Of a stretch of DNA of 64,000 nucleotides, positions 8,972 to 17,951 are shown one piece after another. Within the stretch, counting starts at the first letter, position 1; the number at the start of each line of letters is the position of its first letter. The stretch is from NCBI RefSeq assembly GCF_003807585.1, contig NZ_RMBX01000002.1, positions 62,001 to 126,000 on the forward strand. The letters run 5' to 3'. A program made the position numbers and the translations under genes. Source of the stretch: Chitinophaga barathri. GTDB taxonomy: Bacteria; Bacteroidota; Bacteroidia; Chitinophagales; Chitinophagaceae. A model generated the notes under the pieces. The model was not told the origin of the DNA. It saw nothing but the letters and a program-made list of their open reading frames with translations, and made no database searches.

Positions 8972-9985
8972 TCAGCTCAGCTCCTGGCCTACTTTTTTCA
9001 GCAGATCCAGGGTTTTGCGTATGCCTGCTTCTTCACTATCCTTACTGCCCTCATATTCTATGCCGATAAAGCCTTTGTAGCCGGCCGCCTTCACAATTTC
9101 CAACATTTTCCGGTAATCGGTCTCGGTTTCGTTGCCTTGTGCATCAAAATCATGCGATTTGGCACTTACGCCTTTGGCGAAGGGCATCAGTTCGGTAACG
9201 CCTTTGTAACGATCGTATTCGTCCGCGCAGGGGGTGCTGTAGTCGCCGTCTTTCTGGCGGCGCACGCAGAAGTTCCCGAAGTCGGGCAGGGTGCCGCAGC
9301 CGGGTTTGTTCACGCCTTTCATCACGTCGCTCAGCCAGATGCCGTTGGAGGAATAGCCGCCGTGGTTTTCCACGATCACGCCGATGTTAAAGTCTTTCGC
9401 GAAGTCCGTCAGGCGGCCCAGGCCGTCTATGGCGGCTTTTTTCACGTCTTCTTCCTTGCCGGCGCCGGCGGCATTCACACGGATGGAGTGGCAGCCCAGG
9501 AACTGCGCCGCTTCTACCCATTTATAATGATTCTCTACCGCTGTGGTGCGTTTTTTAGGGTCCAGGTCGCCCAGCTCGCCTTCGCCGTCGCACATGATCA
9601 GTACACTGGTAACACCGTTGTCATCCGCGCGTTTTTTCAGATCGGCGAGGTATGCTTTATCTTTTGCTTTGTCTTTGAAGAACTGGTTCACATATTCCAC
9701 GCCGGTGATGCCGTAGTCTTTTTTGGCTTTCTCCGCGAAGTCCAGGTTGGTCATTTTACCGGAAAAAAGGGCGTTGTGGAAGGACCATTCCGCGAGGGAG
9801 ATCTTAAAGAATAATTCCTTTGCGCCACCGCCCGCGGTGCCGGTTGTATCTGTGTCAGAGGAGTCTCCTGTACCGGAGGTGCCGCCGCTGTTGCAGGCTG
9901 CGAGAAAAGCGGGTCCGAATGCTGCGCCGGCGGTGACCAGGCCCAGCTGGCGTAAAAAAAGTCTGCGGTTCGTGGATGATGACAT
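8972..9985 (-). CDS. Tat-exported sugar phosphate isomerase/epimerase-like lipoprotein (TIM barrel)
   Basis: Predicted TIM-barrel protein of the xylose isomerase-like/AP endonuclease 2 superfamily, 337 aa. The N-terminus carries a twin-arginine motif ([10 protein letters not shown]) and a lipobox ending at Cys31 (FLAAC), followed by a Gly/Ser/Thr/Asp-rich linker, so it is exported folded and lipid-anchored. Barrel motifs include [38 protein letters not shown] and the C-terminal [12 protein letters not shown], with Glu, Asp and His residues in metal-binding positions. Relatives act on sugars or polyols, but the substrate here is unknown. It is the first gene of a two-gene unit with the small gene at 8614. 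Confidence 0.88.
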   Translation of the reverse strand: MSSSTNRRLFLRQLGLVTAGAAFGPAFLAACNSGGTSGTGDSSDTDTTGTAGGGAKELFFKISLAEWSFHNALFSGKMTNLDFAEKAKKDYGITGVEYVNQFFKDKAKDKAYLADLKKRADDNGVTSVLIMCDGEGELGDLDPKKRTTAVENHYKWVEAAQFLGCHSIRVNAAGAGKEEDVKKAAIDGLGRLTDFAKDFNIGVIVENHGGYSSNGIWLSDVMKGVNKPGCGTLPDFGNFCVRRQKDGDYSTPCADEYDRYKGVTELMPFAKGVSAKSHDFDAQGNETETDYRKMLEIVKAAGYKGFIGIEYEGSKDSEEAGIRKTLDLLKKVGQELS

Positions 9986-10175
9986 TGTGTTAAGGATTTG
10001 ATTTTTGTAATGAGTTCATAACTGCAAAGCATACACGCCTATCATATAAAAACGTGGAAGCATAAACAAAGTACTGAAAAAAGTTTACAAAATAAAGAAG
10101 GTGACGGGGATAAACCTGCCGGAAGCGGCAGGGACCTGCGGCTCCCGGAATGAAGGGCGTTACCGGCGGCTGAGG

Positions 10176-12347
10176 TTACGCCTGCTCCTGCAACCAATGG
10201 TAATAATTCTGCACCGCTTTGATTTCCCCGTACCCTATCTCCTCTCCCAGCTTTTCTTTTACGGAGCCCAACGAATACCCGCCGGTGTCTTCCACCGCCT
10301 TCAGTATCCGGGCCAGCCTGCTTTCGTCCGGTATCACATCGCGGATGTCCAGCTCGCCTTTGCGGATGAACTCGCCCAGGTGGCTTTCCACCGTGCTCAC
10401 CGCCAGGCTGCGGCGGGCGGCGATCTCTTCGATGGCGTTGCCTTCCAGGAAAAGCTGGAGGCTTTGCCGCTGGCTGCCGCCTGCATCCGGCCTTGTTTTT
10501 TTTGTGCGTTGCTGTTTGGCCGATTTGAGATGTATCTGTGTGCTCAGGCTGTTGCGCAGGCAGTAGGTCTGCACCGCGTCCAGGAATGCGTCCCCGTATT
10601 TGGCCAGCTTTACGTCGCCAAAGCCGGAGATGCGGGAGATATCTGATTTTGTGATGGGGAGGTAGGCTACCAGCTCTGCCAGCGTAGCGTCGGAGAACAC
10701 GATGTAGGGCGGCACGTTCTCTTTGTCCGCCAGCTGGCGGCGCAGCTGCTTCAGTTCGTTGAACAGCGCGGGATGGGCGATCTCCGCATTTTGCCTGGTA
10801 GGCGCGGGGCCACCGGGCTGTTCTTTGCCCGCGGCGGCTACGGTAAATTCTACTTTATCTTCCCCGCGCAGCACCTGCCAGCTGGTGTCCGTCAGCTGCA
10901 GCAGGGGGTACTCCCCGGCGGCCTGCTGAAGATACCCAAGCTGTATCAGTTCGCGGGCGTATTGTTTCCATTGTTCTTTGGAGACGTCTTTGCCGATGCC
11001 GTATGTTTTGATCTCCTGGTGCGACTCCCGCACGGTGCTGCTGCCCCGCAGGAAGTCCACTACGTAATTGAGGCCAAAGCGGCCCTGGAGGCGGTATACG
11101 GCGCTCAGCAGTTTTTGTGCGGCAATAGTGCCGTCCGCCCGTTCGTACTGGCCCAGGCAGTTGTCGCAGTTGCCGCAATGCGCGGGTGCGTCTTCCCCGA
11201 AGTATTGCAGCAGGTATTGGCGGCGGCATTGGCGCGTTTCGGCGAGGCCGGCCATCTGTTCCAGTTTTTTGAGCATGATGGCGCTCTGTGCTTCATTCCC
11301 TTCCACGAGGGCGAACCGTTTCATCTTAAACACATCGCCGGCGCTGAAGTACAGGATCGCTTCGCTGGCCAGCCCGTCGCGGCCGGCACGGCCCGTTTCC
11401 TGGTAATATCCTTCTATGTTTTTGGGCAGGTCCACGTGTACCACGAACCTTACATTGCTTTTGTTGATCCCCATGCCGAAGGCGATAGTGGCCACCATGA
11501 TGCGCACTTCATCCCGCAGGAAACGTTCCTGGCGTTCTTCACGCACCTGCCTTTCCAGGCCTGCGTGATAGGCGGCCGCGGAGAATCCTTCCGCCTGGAG
11601 GTCCGAAGCCAGCGATTCCGTGGCGGCACGGGACAGACAGTAGATGATCCCACTGTCTTCCTTGTGTTCGCCGAGGTAAGTGAGCAGCTGGTCGTAGTGA
11701 TTTCGTTTGGAGCGGATGCCGTAGAATATGTTCGGGCGGTTGAATGAGTTTTCGAAGACGGTGTACTGGCGCAGGTTGAGTTTTTCGAGGATGTCCTGCT
11801 TCGTAACCCCGTCCGCCGTGGCGGTAAGGGCTATTACCGGTGTGTGCGGGAAGCGGTCCTTCAACTGGCCCAGTGCCAGGTATTCCTGCCTGAAATCGTG
11901 GCCCCAGTGGCTGATACAGTGCGCTTCATCTATAGCGAAGAGGGATACGTTCAGTTCAGAAAGCAGGCCCATAAAGTTGCCTTCGCCCACGAGGCGCTCC
12001 GGGGCGAGGTAGAGCAGCTTCAGTTGGCCGTTGCGCAGCATATGGATCACATTCTGCTGTTCTGATCCGGAAAGGGAGGAATTAAGGAAAGCGGCCGGGA
12101 TGCCGTTCTGCTTCAGGGCATCCACCTGGTCTTTCATCAGGGCTATCAGCGGCGATACCACTACGGTCACGCCGTCGAACGCCAGTGCCGGCAGCTGGTA
12201 ACAGATGGATTTGCCGCCGCCCGTGGGCATCAGCACCATGGTGTCTTTCCCTGCCAATACGTTTTCTATGATAGCCTGCTGGTTATGACGGAAATGTGTA
12301 TACCCGAAATGATGTTTTAACAGTGTTAATAATGATGATTGTTGCAT
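10176..12347 (-). CDS. recQ: ATP-dependent DNA helicase RecQ
   Basis: 3'-5' superfamily 2 helicase for recombination and stalled fork repair, 723 aa. Order of domains: helicase lobe 1 with Walker A (PTGGGKS, about 41-47) and DEAH box (140-143, followed by CISHWGHDFR), lobe 2 with MGINKSNVRFVVHVDLPKNIEGYYQETGRAGRDG segments, a zinc-binding four-cysteine cluster ending CGNCDNC, a winged-helix RQC region, an HRDC domain (about 520-600), and a C-terminal helix-turn-helix extension (IEEIAARRSLAVSTVESHL). The ATG at 12347 (MQQSSLLTLL) is preferred to the upstream TTG at 12377, because that TTG overlaps the -7 box. Confidence 0.96.
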   Translation of the reverse strand: MQQSSLLTLLKHHFGYTHFRHNQQAIIENVLAGKDTMVLMPTGGGKSICYQLPALAFDGVTVVVSPLIALMKDQVDALKQNGIPAAFLNSSLSGSEQQNVIHMLRNGQLKLLYLAPERLVGEGNFMGLLSELNVSLFAIDEAHCISHWGHDFRQEYLALGQLKDRFPHTPVIALTATADGVTKQDILEKLNLRQYTVFENSFNRPNIFYGIRSKRNHYDQLLTYLGEHKEDSGIIYCLSRAATESLASDLQAEGFSAAAYHAGLERQVREERQERFLRDEVRIMVATIAFGMGINKSNVRFVVHVDLPKNIEGYYQETGRAGRDGLASEAILYFSAGDVFKMKRFALVEGNEAQSAIMLKKLEQMAGLAETRQCRRQYLLQYFGEDAPAHCGNCDNCLGQYERADGTIAAQKLLSAVYRLQGRFGLNYVVDFLRGSSTVRESHQEIKTYGIGKDVSKEQWKQYARELIQLGYLQQAAGEYPLLQLTDTSWQVLRGEDKVEFTVAAAGKEQPGGPAPTRQNAEIAHPALFNELKQLRRQLADKENVPPYIVFSDATLAELVAYLPITKSDISRISGFGDVKLAKYGDAFLDAVQTYCLRNSLSTQIHLKSAKQQRTKKTRPDAGGSQRQSLQLFLEGNAIEEIAARRSLAVSTVESHLGEFIRKGELDIRDVIPDESRLARILKAVEDTGGYSLGSVKEKLGEEIGYGEIKAVQNYYHWLQEQA

Positions 12348-12374
12348 AGCCCGAACTTTGATTTGCCTCCGGGA

Positions 12375-12382
12375 CAAATATA
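12375..12382 (-). promoter_or_regulatory. -7 box of recQ
   Basis: TATATTTG on the minus strand matches TAnnTTTG and lies 27 nt before the recQ ATG. No TTG is present at the expected upstream distance. Confidence 0.55.
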
Positions 12383-12536
12383 GGACAAAGGGATGTGCAT
12401 AAAAATAAAATGGAACAGCAATGCGGGTGCAGAATATTTGTTTACATTTATAAAGAGAGTCATTTTACACTGTCGCACACAAAGTCATATTACAACTGTT
12501 ATTCACCTATTAACCCAAAACAAACAATTTACACGT

Positions 12537-12926
12537 ATGGAACTGTTCGCAGCAATCCCGACTTTAACTACTCCTTTATTGCAGGAAACAATCGATTTTT
12601 ATGTGAACGTACTGGATTTCACCTGTAAAACGATGGATGAACAATGGAAGTTCGCGTCTATCAAAAAAGACAAGGTGACGATGCAGCTCGTACATCCGCA
12701 GGCGCAATTTCCTTTTGGCAGCGACGATCCTTTTGACCAACCCCTCTTCACCGGCGCCATTTACATTCACATGGAAGGCGTGGATGAATTATGGGAAAAG
12801 GTAAAGGACAAGGCCGAAGTATGTTTCCCCGTTCAGAACTTTGATTACGGGATGCGCGAGTTTGGTATTTATGACAACAACGGTTATCTCCTGCAATTCG
12901 GGGAGCAGATCAAAGCCAGCGCCTAG
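12537..12926 (+). CDS. VOC-family (glyoxalase/bleomycin-resistance fold) protein
   Basis: Small vicinal-oxygen-chelate protein of 129 aa. The start MELFAAIPTLTTPLLQETIDFYVNVL matches the usual first beta-alpha unit; the frame is open further upstream, but that part has no family similarity. The second half has the typical FGIYDNNGYLLQFGE ending, where the last Glu is often a metal ligand. Members include lyases, dioxygenases and drug-binding proteins; nothing here fixes the substrate. It is transcribed away from recQ. Confidence 0.8.
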   Translation: MELFAAIPTLTTPLLQETIDFYVNVLDFTCKTMDEQWKFASIKKDKVTMQLVHPQAQFPFGSDDPFDQPLFTGAIYIHMEGVDELWEKVKDKAEVCFPVQNFDYGMREFGIYDNNGYLLQFGEQIKASA

Positions 12927-13013
12927 CGCATTATTTCTTCATAACAACAGGGGGACAACAGGTACAGTGTGCTGACGACACGCTCAGGGAATCCGTATAT
13001 CCCGAAAAAAAAA

Positions 13014-13033
13014 CCGCAGCGCGTACGCTGCGG
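13014..13033. terminator. Hairpin after VOC gene
   Basis: Perfect 8-bp stem CCGCAGCG/CGCTGCGG with a CGTA loop. A run of nine A precedes it, giving a T-run only on the minus strand; on the plus strand ATATTATCC follows. The rest of the 12927-13222 gap shows no gene. Confidence 0.55.
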
Positions 13034-13222
13034 ATATTATCCATTTTTACTCACTTTCCTTTTCTGCGCCGGTAGGGTTTTCGAGGACAATGCGTTTGTA
13101 AACGGAAATAAGTTTATATGGGATAAAAGAGATAATTAGTCGGAAAAAGTGCGATCCGGATTTACATAAATATAAGTAAATTAGCCAACATAGTTAGTCT
13201 TTTTTATAAAACCCCATTGTAA

Positions 13223-13912
13223 ATGAAACCAGCTTTATTGCTGTTACACGGCGCCCTTGGCTCATCCCGGCACTTCGACCCGATCGTTCCCGTTCTCCAA
13301 GAACAATACACCGTACATCGTTTTGATTTTCACGGTCACGGGAATACGGCGTTGCCTTCTTCCCTGAGCATTGAAATATTTACCACGCAGTTGCTGGATT
13401 ATATCCGCGATCACCAACTAAGCCCGGTGGCCATATTCGGGTACAGCATGGGCGGTTACGTGGCGCTCAATGCGGCATTGCAGGCCCCGGAAGCGGTGCT
13501 TCGGGTGCAGACGCTGGCCACGAAATTCAACTGGACGCCCGAAACCGCCGCAAAGGAATCCCGGCAGCTGGATGCGACGTTTCTGCGGGAGAAAGCCCCT
13601 TCTTTTGTTGCGCAACTGGCGGAGCTGCATGGGGACGATAACTGGGCAAACCTCCTTCCCGCCACCGCAGGACTGATGACCACCCTCGGCAACAATCCCC
13701 TGCTCACCAAAGAAAACCTCCCTCAAATAAACATCCCCGTGCGCCTTATGGTGGGCGACCGTGACACAATGGTGGGCATCGAAGAGACGCTGGCCGTGTT
13801 CAGAAGTCTGCCGCAGGCCTCCATGGCCGTGCTGCCGGATACCAAACACCCGCTGGACAAAGTCAATAACGCAGTGCTGATCTGGGAGATCAGGAGTTTT
13901 ATGATGTTGTAA
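13223..13912 (+). CDS. Alpha/beta hydrolase
   Basis: Soluble alpha/beta-hydrolase of 229 aa with the oxyanion segment LLLHGALGSSRHF, nucleophile elbow GYSMGG (Ser about 77), acid in VGDRD and His in DTKHP, so the catalytic triad is complete. The small size and short lid resemble MenH/BioH-like esterases. No menaquinone or biotin genes are nearby, so the substrate is open. It ends 6 nt from the convergent gene at 13919, with no terminator between. Confidence 0.88.
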   Translation: MKPALLLLHGALGSSRHFDPIVPVLQEQYTVHRFDFHGHGNTALPSSLSIEIFTTQLLDYIRDHQLSPVAIFGYSMGGYVALNAALQAPEAVLRVQTLATKFNWTPETAAKESRQLDATFLREKAPSFVAQLAELHGDDNWANLLPATAGLMTTLGNNPLLTKENLPQINIPVRLMVGDRDTMVGIEETLAVFRSLPQASMAVLPDTKHPLDKVNNAVLIWEIRSFMML

Positions 13913-13918
13913 CATCCG

Positions 13919-14665
13919 TTACCGGAGACTGTCGATCTTTTTTTCCAGCTGCTCTATCCGTTTGGTTTGCAGATCGTTTAGTTTTTGCTGGTTAATGAGG
14001 TGAAGTGTTAGCTCTTCCACTTTTTGCAGGAGTTTTTTGTTCATCTCCCCAAGGTCCAGGCCGTTTTCCCTTACCTCTTCCTCATTGGGAATTTCAGGCA
14101 GGTGACCGTTCTCCCGGATATATGTTTCCCATTCATACAATGACGGCAATTGATAGCCGGCATGAAACACAAAGTCTGCCCAGGTTTCCTGCGTTACTTT
14201 TACTCTGCGTGCACCGATAGTGCCGTCTACCGCCAGTTTGTAGGCCGGAGAAGTTACTCCTATGCCGACATTGCCGGCAGCCGTAATCCGGAGCCTTTCC
14301 GTATAAGTATCCGCATTCATTCTATGCCCGATTACAAATTCAGGCGTATAAACAACCCCGGGATTTGAAATTGCTCCTATATAGGCAGCCTGGCTGGCTC
14401 CTACGCTACCGACAGATACCAGGTGCAGAAAAGCTCCTTTCGAATTTACTGTCCGGATATTTGAGATATGAACGGCAGTGCCGGCCGGTATCGGCGTACC
14501 CGCTATACCCGGGCTATACACAGCGGATGAAGTATCTCTGATATCCAGCCTGTATTGCGGAGATGAAGTGCCCCACCCTACATTGCCGGTGGCCGGATAG
14601 TTGTTCTGGGCATGGCCTGCTAAAAAAGAGCACACAGGTAACAACATGACGATTAACTTTTTCAT
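13919..14665 (-). CDS. Secreted tail-fibre-like surface protein with C-terminal coiled coil
   Basis: Secreted protein of 248 aa. Signal peptide MKKLIVMLLPVCSFLAGHAQ, then repeat-type beta segments (GNVGWGTSSPQYRLDI and GNVGIGVTSPAYKLAVDG), the conserved GTIGARRVKVTQETWADFVF stretch, NGHLPEIPNEEEV, and a C-terminal coiled coil from about residue 200 (MNKKLLQKVEELTLHLINQQ). This architecture is widespread in Bacteroidota cell-surface proteins and resembles phage tail fibre/S74-chaperone tails, but the autoproteolytic Ser-Lys dyad is not evident. It stands alone, with no phage genes nearby. Probably a trimeric surface fibre. Confidence 0.8.
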   Translation of the reverse strand: MKKLIVMLLPVCSFLAGHAQNNYPATGNVGWGTSSPQYRLDIRDTSSAVYSPGIAGTPIPAGTAVHISNIRTVNSKGAFLHLVSVGSVGASQAAYIGAISNPGVVYTPEFVIGHRMNADTYTERLRITAAGNVGIGVTSPAYKLAVDGTIGARRVKVTQETWADFVFHAGYQLPSLYEWETYIRENGHLPEIPNEEEVRENGLDLGEMNKKLLQKVEELTLHLINQQKLNDLQTKRIEQLEKKIDSLR

Positions 14666-14839
14666 AGATAAAGGAGGCTTGGGTTCTAAAGCTGTGCAAA
14701 ATAGGCAGAAATGAACATTCTTACACTAAATTCTCTGCACTTTCAGTACAGAGGTTTGGAATCCGGACTAAAGTCCTGCTTCGGTGCTATTCCTCAAAAT
14801 TAATACCCCCAATTAATGCCCCAAGCTGGTGCAAAGCCC

Positions 14840-14975
14840 GTCATTGCGAGGAGCAGCAGCGCTAAAGTGGGTGGGGCGACGAAGCAATCTCCTCCATCGA
14901 ATGGATGTACTCCAAGATATGGAGATTGCTTCGTCGCGGCTCCTGCACAAATCCCCTGCTGCTCCTCGCAATGAC
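14840..14975. repeat. 136-bp nested inverted repeat (REP/MITE-like element)
   Basis: Outer arms of 20 bp are perfect (14840-14859 and 14956-14975, GTCATTGCGAGGAGCAGCAG and its complement). Inner arms of 17 bp are also perfect (14876-14892 and 14921-14937, GCGACGAAGCAATCTCC and its complement). The whole could fold into a long two-tiered hairpin. The GTCATTGCGAGGAG and GACGAAGCAATCTC words are of the type found in dispersed palindromic repeats of bacteria. It codes for no transposase. The rest of the 14666-15132 gap shows no gene. Confidence 0.85.
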
Positions 14976-15088
14976 GACCTTTTCACAACGACACCCCAAA
15001 CAAGGCCAGTTCTGTGGTAAGTTTTTCCCATTACTAAAACCCTTGCACTAAAGTGCACAGTTTTAACTAACGGCTGGACCAATAAAAA

Positions 15089-15114
15089 AGCCTCCCGGCT
15101 TTCACCGGGAGGCT
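15089..15114 (-). terminator. Intrinsic terminator of DUF4920 gene
   Basis: Perfect 10-bp stem AGCCTCCCGG/CCGGGAGGCT with a six-base loop, followed on the minus strand by a TTTTTTATT run. It lies 18 nt after the gene's stop. Confidence 0.9.
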
Positions 15115-15132
15115 CTCAATATCTGCGCGATC

Positions 15133-15609
15133 TTATTTCTTTACAATCACACCATCCGCCACGATCACGATATCTTTTTTCGGCTCGGTGATCTTTGCGA
15201 TCTCCTCTTTGCTTTTACCGGCATCTTCGGCAAAGTGTTTCAGCCTTTCCACGGAAGTCTCGTTCACTTTCGCCACGCCTTCCAGTACCACGGTTTTGCC
15301 CACAATGTTCTGCGGCATAAAAAACCCGTAATCCTTGAATTTCACCATTACCGCTTCTCCTGTTGGCCTTTCAATTTTCATGAAACAGCCTTTTTTCTTG
15401 CACACTTCCACCACTTTACCTTCAATTTTACCGGTATAGGCGGTGTCCGCCTGGAGTTTCTGGCTTAGGTCCGTCATGCCGATAGCGTCTTCGGCATTAA
15501 TCGTCTTTCCATAGGTAACGCCTGGCTGTGCCGGGGTTATTTCCTGCTGGGCCAGCACCACGGTGCTGCATAACAGTCCGCCCAGTATTAACATAGATAA
15601 TTTTTTCAT
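15133..15609 (-). CDS. DUF4920 domain-containing secreted protein
   Basis: Exported protein of 158 aa. Signal peptide MKKLSMLILGGLLCSTVVLAQ, then one domain with an OB-fold look: GKIEGKVVEVCKKKGCFMKI, where the two cysteines are conserved in the family, and VVLEGVAKVNETSVERLKHFAEDAGKS. Relatives are predicted periplasmic proteins, possibly redox or metal related because of the CKKKGC pair, but no activity is established. The ATG at 15609 is preferred over the upstream TTG at 15627, which overlaps a -7 box. Confidence 0.88.
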   Translation of the reverse strand: MKKLSMLILGGLLCSTVVLAQQEITPAQPGVTYGKTINAEDAIGMTDLSQKLQADTAYTGKIEGKVVEVCKKKGCFMKIERPTGEAVMVKFKDYGFFMPQNIVGKTVVLEGVAKVNETSVERLKHFAEDAGKSKEEIAKITEPKKDIVIVADGVIVKK

Positions 15610-15624
15610 CTGGAGGTATTTGCT

Positions 15625-15632
15625 CAAATATA
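15625..15632 (-). promoter_or_regulatory. -7 box of DUF4920 gene
   Basis: TATATTTG on the minus strand, 15 nt before the ATG at 15609. No TTG is found at 20 bp. Confidence 0.55.
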
Positions 15633-15691
15633 GGAATTTAAGCCACCCGGGACTATATTAATATTATTTTAATTTGCGAAATATTTTAATA

Positions 15692-15793
15692 TATATTTGC
15701 ACTTTCCCTAAGAGGATTATACCTTGTAGTTTATAAAAGATAGTGTTAAAACCGAGTACACTGACAGGACACGGGTGCTGCTTTTGCAGCGCC
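15692..15793 (+). other. Unassigned plus-strand promoter box and downstream hairpin
   Basis: A plus-strand TATATTTG box lies at 15692-15699, and an 8-bp hairpin GGTGCTGC-TTTT-GCAGCGCC (one G-U pair) at 15774-15793. No open frame starts between them, and the region up to 15915 is antisense-free. A short non-coding transcript of roughly 90 nt would fit, but there is no T-run after the hairpin and TTG is only 15 bp upstream of the box. Confidence 0.2.
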
Positions 15794-15915
15794 TGTTTCA
15801 TTTCCGGTACATTGGTTATCAAGCCACTGCGGTATTACAGCATCAAAGGCTGATTTTGGGCGCCTGGTTTCCCCGGTATCACCGGGCAATGAGATTTGTC
15901 GGGCATAACCACAAT

Positions 15916-16617
15916 TTACTCCTCCCCCGCGATCCGGCTCACGGCCTCCCCGTAAGCGGCGCCGATCGGGATCACCGCCTGCCGGATGTATACACAGCTC
16001 CGGTCTATCCTGTCCACTTTTTCATTTGCCACGATATAAGACCGGTGCACCCTCGTAAACCGCGAGGCAGGCACCAGCGCCATCGCTTCCTGCATGGAGA
16101 GGCGCGAGAGCAGTTTTTTATCCGGCAGCACAAAGTTCACGTAATTGCCCGCGCTTTCGATGTAAAGCACATCGTGCAACTGTATTTTCAGTTGTTCGTA
16201 ACCGCTTTTGATAAAGATATAATCCGCCTGCACGGGGTTCTGCAAGCGCTCCTGCTTCAGTTGCATGAGGCTGTGCGCCTTGTTGCAGGCTTTCAGGAAG
16301 CGGGCCAAGGAAAAAGGTTTCAGCAGGTAGTCGATCGCGTCCAGCTCAAAGCTCTGCACGGCATGTTCGGAATAAGCGGTGGTAAAGATCGTCATGGGCG
16401 GCTCGTGCAGGCTGCTGAGAAAGTCCAGCCCGGAGATATCCGGCATCTTGATGTCCAGGAACAGGAGGTCCACTTTTTCCCTGCGCAGGAAATCCATGGC
16501 TTCAAAGGCGTTGGTGAACACGCCTTTCAGCTCCATAAAGGGCACCTTCGCCGCGTGCGCCTGTATCACGCTCAGGGCTACGGGCTCGTCATCTATCGCA
16601 ATGGCGGTCATGGTCAT
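15916..16617 (-). CDS. LytTR-family DNA-binding response regulator
   Basis: Response regulator of 233 aa. Receiver domain at residues 1-120 with acidic pocket IDDEP, phospho-acceptor Asp55 (LFLDIKMPD), switch Thr (TIFTTAYSEHAV) and Lys (DYLLKPF). The C-terminal LytTR DNA-binding domain (about 135-230) has the motifs LYIESAGNYVNF and FTRVHRSYIVA. The ATG at 16617 is taken; a second ATG at 16611 is also possible. It is the last gene after DUF4407 (20-nt gap), and the cognate sensor kinase is probably the one at 18066. Confidence 0.94.
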   Translation of the reverse strand: MTMTAIAIDDEPVALSVIQAHAAKVPFMELKGVFTNAFEAMDFLRREKVDLLFLDIKMPDISGLDFLSSLHEPPMTIFTTAYSEHAVQSFELDAIDYLLKPFSLARFLKACNKAHSLMQLKQERLQNPVQADYIFIKSGYEQLKIQLHDVLYIESAGNYVNFVLPDKKLLSRLSMQEAMALVPASRFTRVHRSYIVANEKVDRIDRSCVYIRQAVIPIGAAYGEAVSRIAGEE

Positions 16618-16637
16618 GGTATACAAGATACATCAAA

Positions 16638-17843
16638 TTACATTTTATGAAGGAGCAGCAGGCGGCGCGCGGCGATCCACAACCGCTGGAAGCTCCGGCC
16701 ATCTGTTTGTTCCCAGTCCTTTACCAGCTTTTCCGCTTCGCGGCGGCGCTGGGTTTCAGTGAGCTGAAACAGGTGGTCCATCACTTCCTTGTCCGCCGTT
16801 ACTGCTCCTTCATGATAGTGCTCCTGCAATTCCCGTTGTTTTTCTTTCGCCAGCTGCGAAGCCTGTACGCTGCCTTCCGTAAGCGCGGCCAGGCGGGCGT
16901 CGTATTCGCCTTTGGGCATCAGCAGTTTGGTGAGCAGGGGCATTACTTCTATGAGGGTGATGATAAATACGATGAGGCGGTACCGCTGTTTGAGCGGCGG
17001 ATGTTCTTCCGTGAGCGTGTTCAGCGCCTCCACCTGCGTCAGGAAACCGTCTGTAAGCGTGGCCTGGTAAGCGGCTTCTTTCAGGCTGTCTTCGGTTTTG
17101 ATCAGCGCCAGCCTCTCCGACCCTTCCAGCCGCAGGGGCTCCAGTTCTTTTTTGAGCTTACGCATTTCTTCCTCTGCTTTCAGGTATTCGCTTTTTTTGA
17201 CGCGGGCGATGGCGGATTCCCCGATCTTCCCGGAGCCGCCGGTGCCGTCCGTTTCGCGGATGTAGCCGTCTTTATAATCTTTTACCTGCTCTTCTTTCTG
17301 CACCAGCTGTTTTTCATAGCCAGAGATCTTCTGGCGGATCTCTTTCGTTTGCAGGGCGTTGTATTCGGTTTGTTCCTTGCGGAAAACGTCCATTTTTTGT
17401 TGATTGTCCAGCACCATCTGCGCATTAATGTCTTTTTTGAAAAGCATGAGCACAACGGGCTGGGAGATAAACAGGCCGATGGTGACCGCCAGCAGCAGGC
17501 GGAAAGCCACGGGCAGGAATTGCGGTTTGCCCCCGTTGCGGTGCATGGCGGCGATCAGGCTCCTGTCTATGGACAATATCGCGAAGCCGAAGAAAAGCGC
17601 GAGCCCTATGATTGCCAGATCGTCCTTCACCACGGTGGAGAAAAAATAACCCCAGGCCAGGGTGGCGAAGAGGCCGGTGACCAGCACGGCGATACCGATG
17701 ATGCGGTAGCGCTCACGGTCGGCCTGGCATTGTTTCAGAATGTCCGCATCAGCGGTGGCCAGCCACCAGAGGAAGCGGGTGAAGCCGTCAGGCTCATAGG
17801 GCTTCTGTTCGGCGGGTGTATCCGGCAGTTTCGGGTGGATCAT
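16638..17843 (-). CDS. DUF4407 domain-containing membrane protein
   Basis: Membrane protein of 401 aa matching the DUF4407 pattern: a cytoplasmic start with FTRFLWWLATADADIL, two membrane segments (about 48-70 and 78-96), the conserved ILSIDRSLIAA motif, a third at about 115-135, a long periplasmic coiled-coil region (about 150-290, rich in Lys and Glu), a last membrane segment (about 295-315) and a cytoplasmic helical tail. Function is unknown. Located between a sensor kinase and a LytTR regulator, it may be an accessory sensor, an inference from position only. A TACCTTTA box lies 10 nt before the ATG (17854-17861). Confidence 0.88.
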   Translation of the reverse strand: MIHPKLPDTPAEQKPYEPDGFTRFLWWLATADADILKQCQADRERYRIIGIAVLVTGLFATLAWGYFFSTVVKDDLAIIGLALFFGFAILSIDRSLIAAMHRNGGKPQFLPVAFRLLLAVTIGLFISQPVVLMLFKKDINAQMVLDNQQKMDVFRKEQTEYNALQTKEIRQKISGYEKQLVQKEEQVKDYKDGYIRETDGTGGSGKIGESAIARVKKSEYLKAEEEMRKLKKELEPLRLEGSERLALIKTEDSLKEAAYQATLTDGFLTQVEALNTLTEEHPPLKQRYRLIVFIITLIEVMPLLTKLLMPKGEYDARLAALTEGSVQASQLAKEKQRELQEHYHEGAVTADKEVMDHLFQLTETQRRREAEKLVKDWEQTDGRSFQRLWIAARRLLLLHKM

Positions 17844-17896
17844 TGTATTCGTTTAAAGGTATATGTTGGATGCTTTGATACTATTTTCACTATTCT

Positions 17897-17951
17897 TCTC
17901 CTTCGACGATCGTTCGACTCTCCTTCGACGATCCTTCGACAATGGTTCGAC
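17897..17951. repeat. Five TTCGAC copies at exact 11-bp spacing
   Basis: TTCGAC starts at 17902, 17913, 17924, 17935 and 17946. The first four copies form a tandem 22-bp duplication (17897-17918 and 17919-17940, one mismatch). On the minus strand the unit reads GTCGAAGGAGA or GTCGAACGATC. It lies 54-108 bp upstream of the DUF4407 start, in the direction of transcription of DUF4407 and the LytTR regulator. Spacing near one helical turn suggests a protein-binding array. Confidence 0.7.

Noticed and set aside
14813..15082. Small open frames across the nested inverted repeat
   Set aside because: They are by-products of the palindromic repeat, with no start context or similarity.
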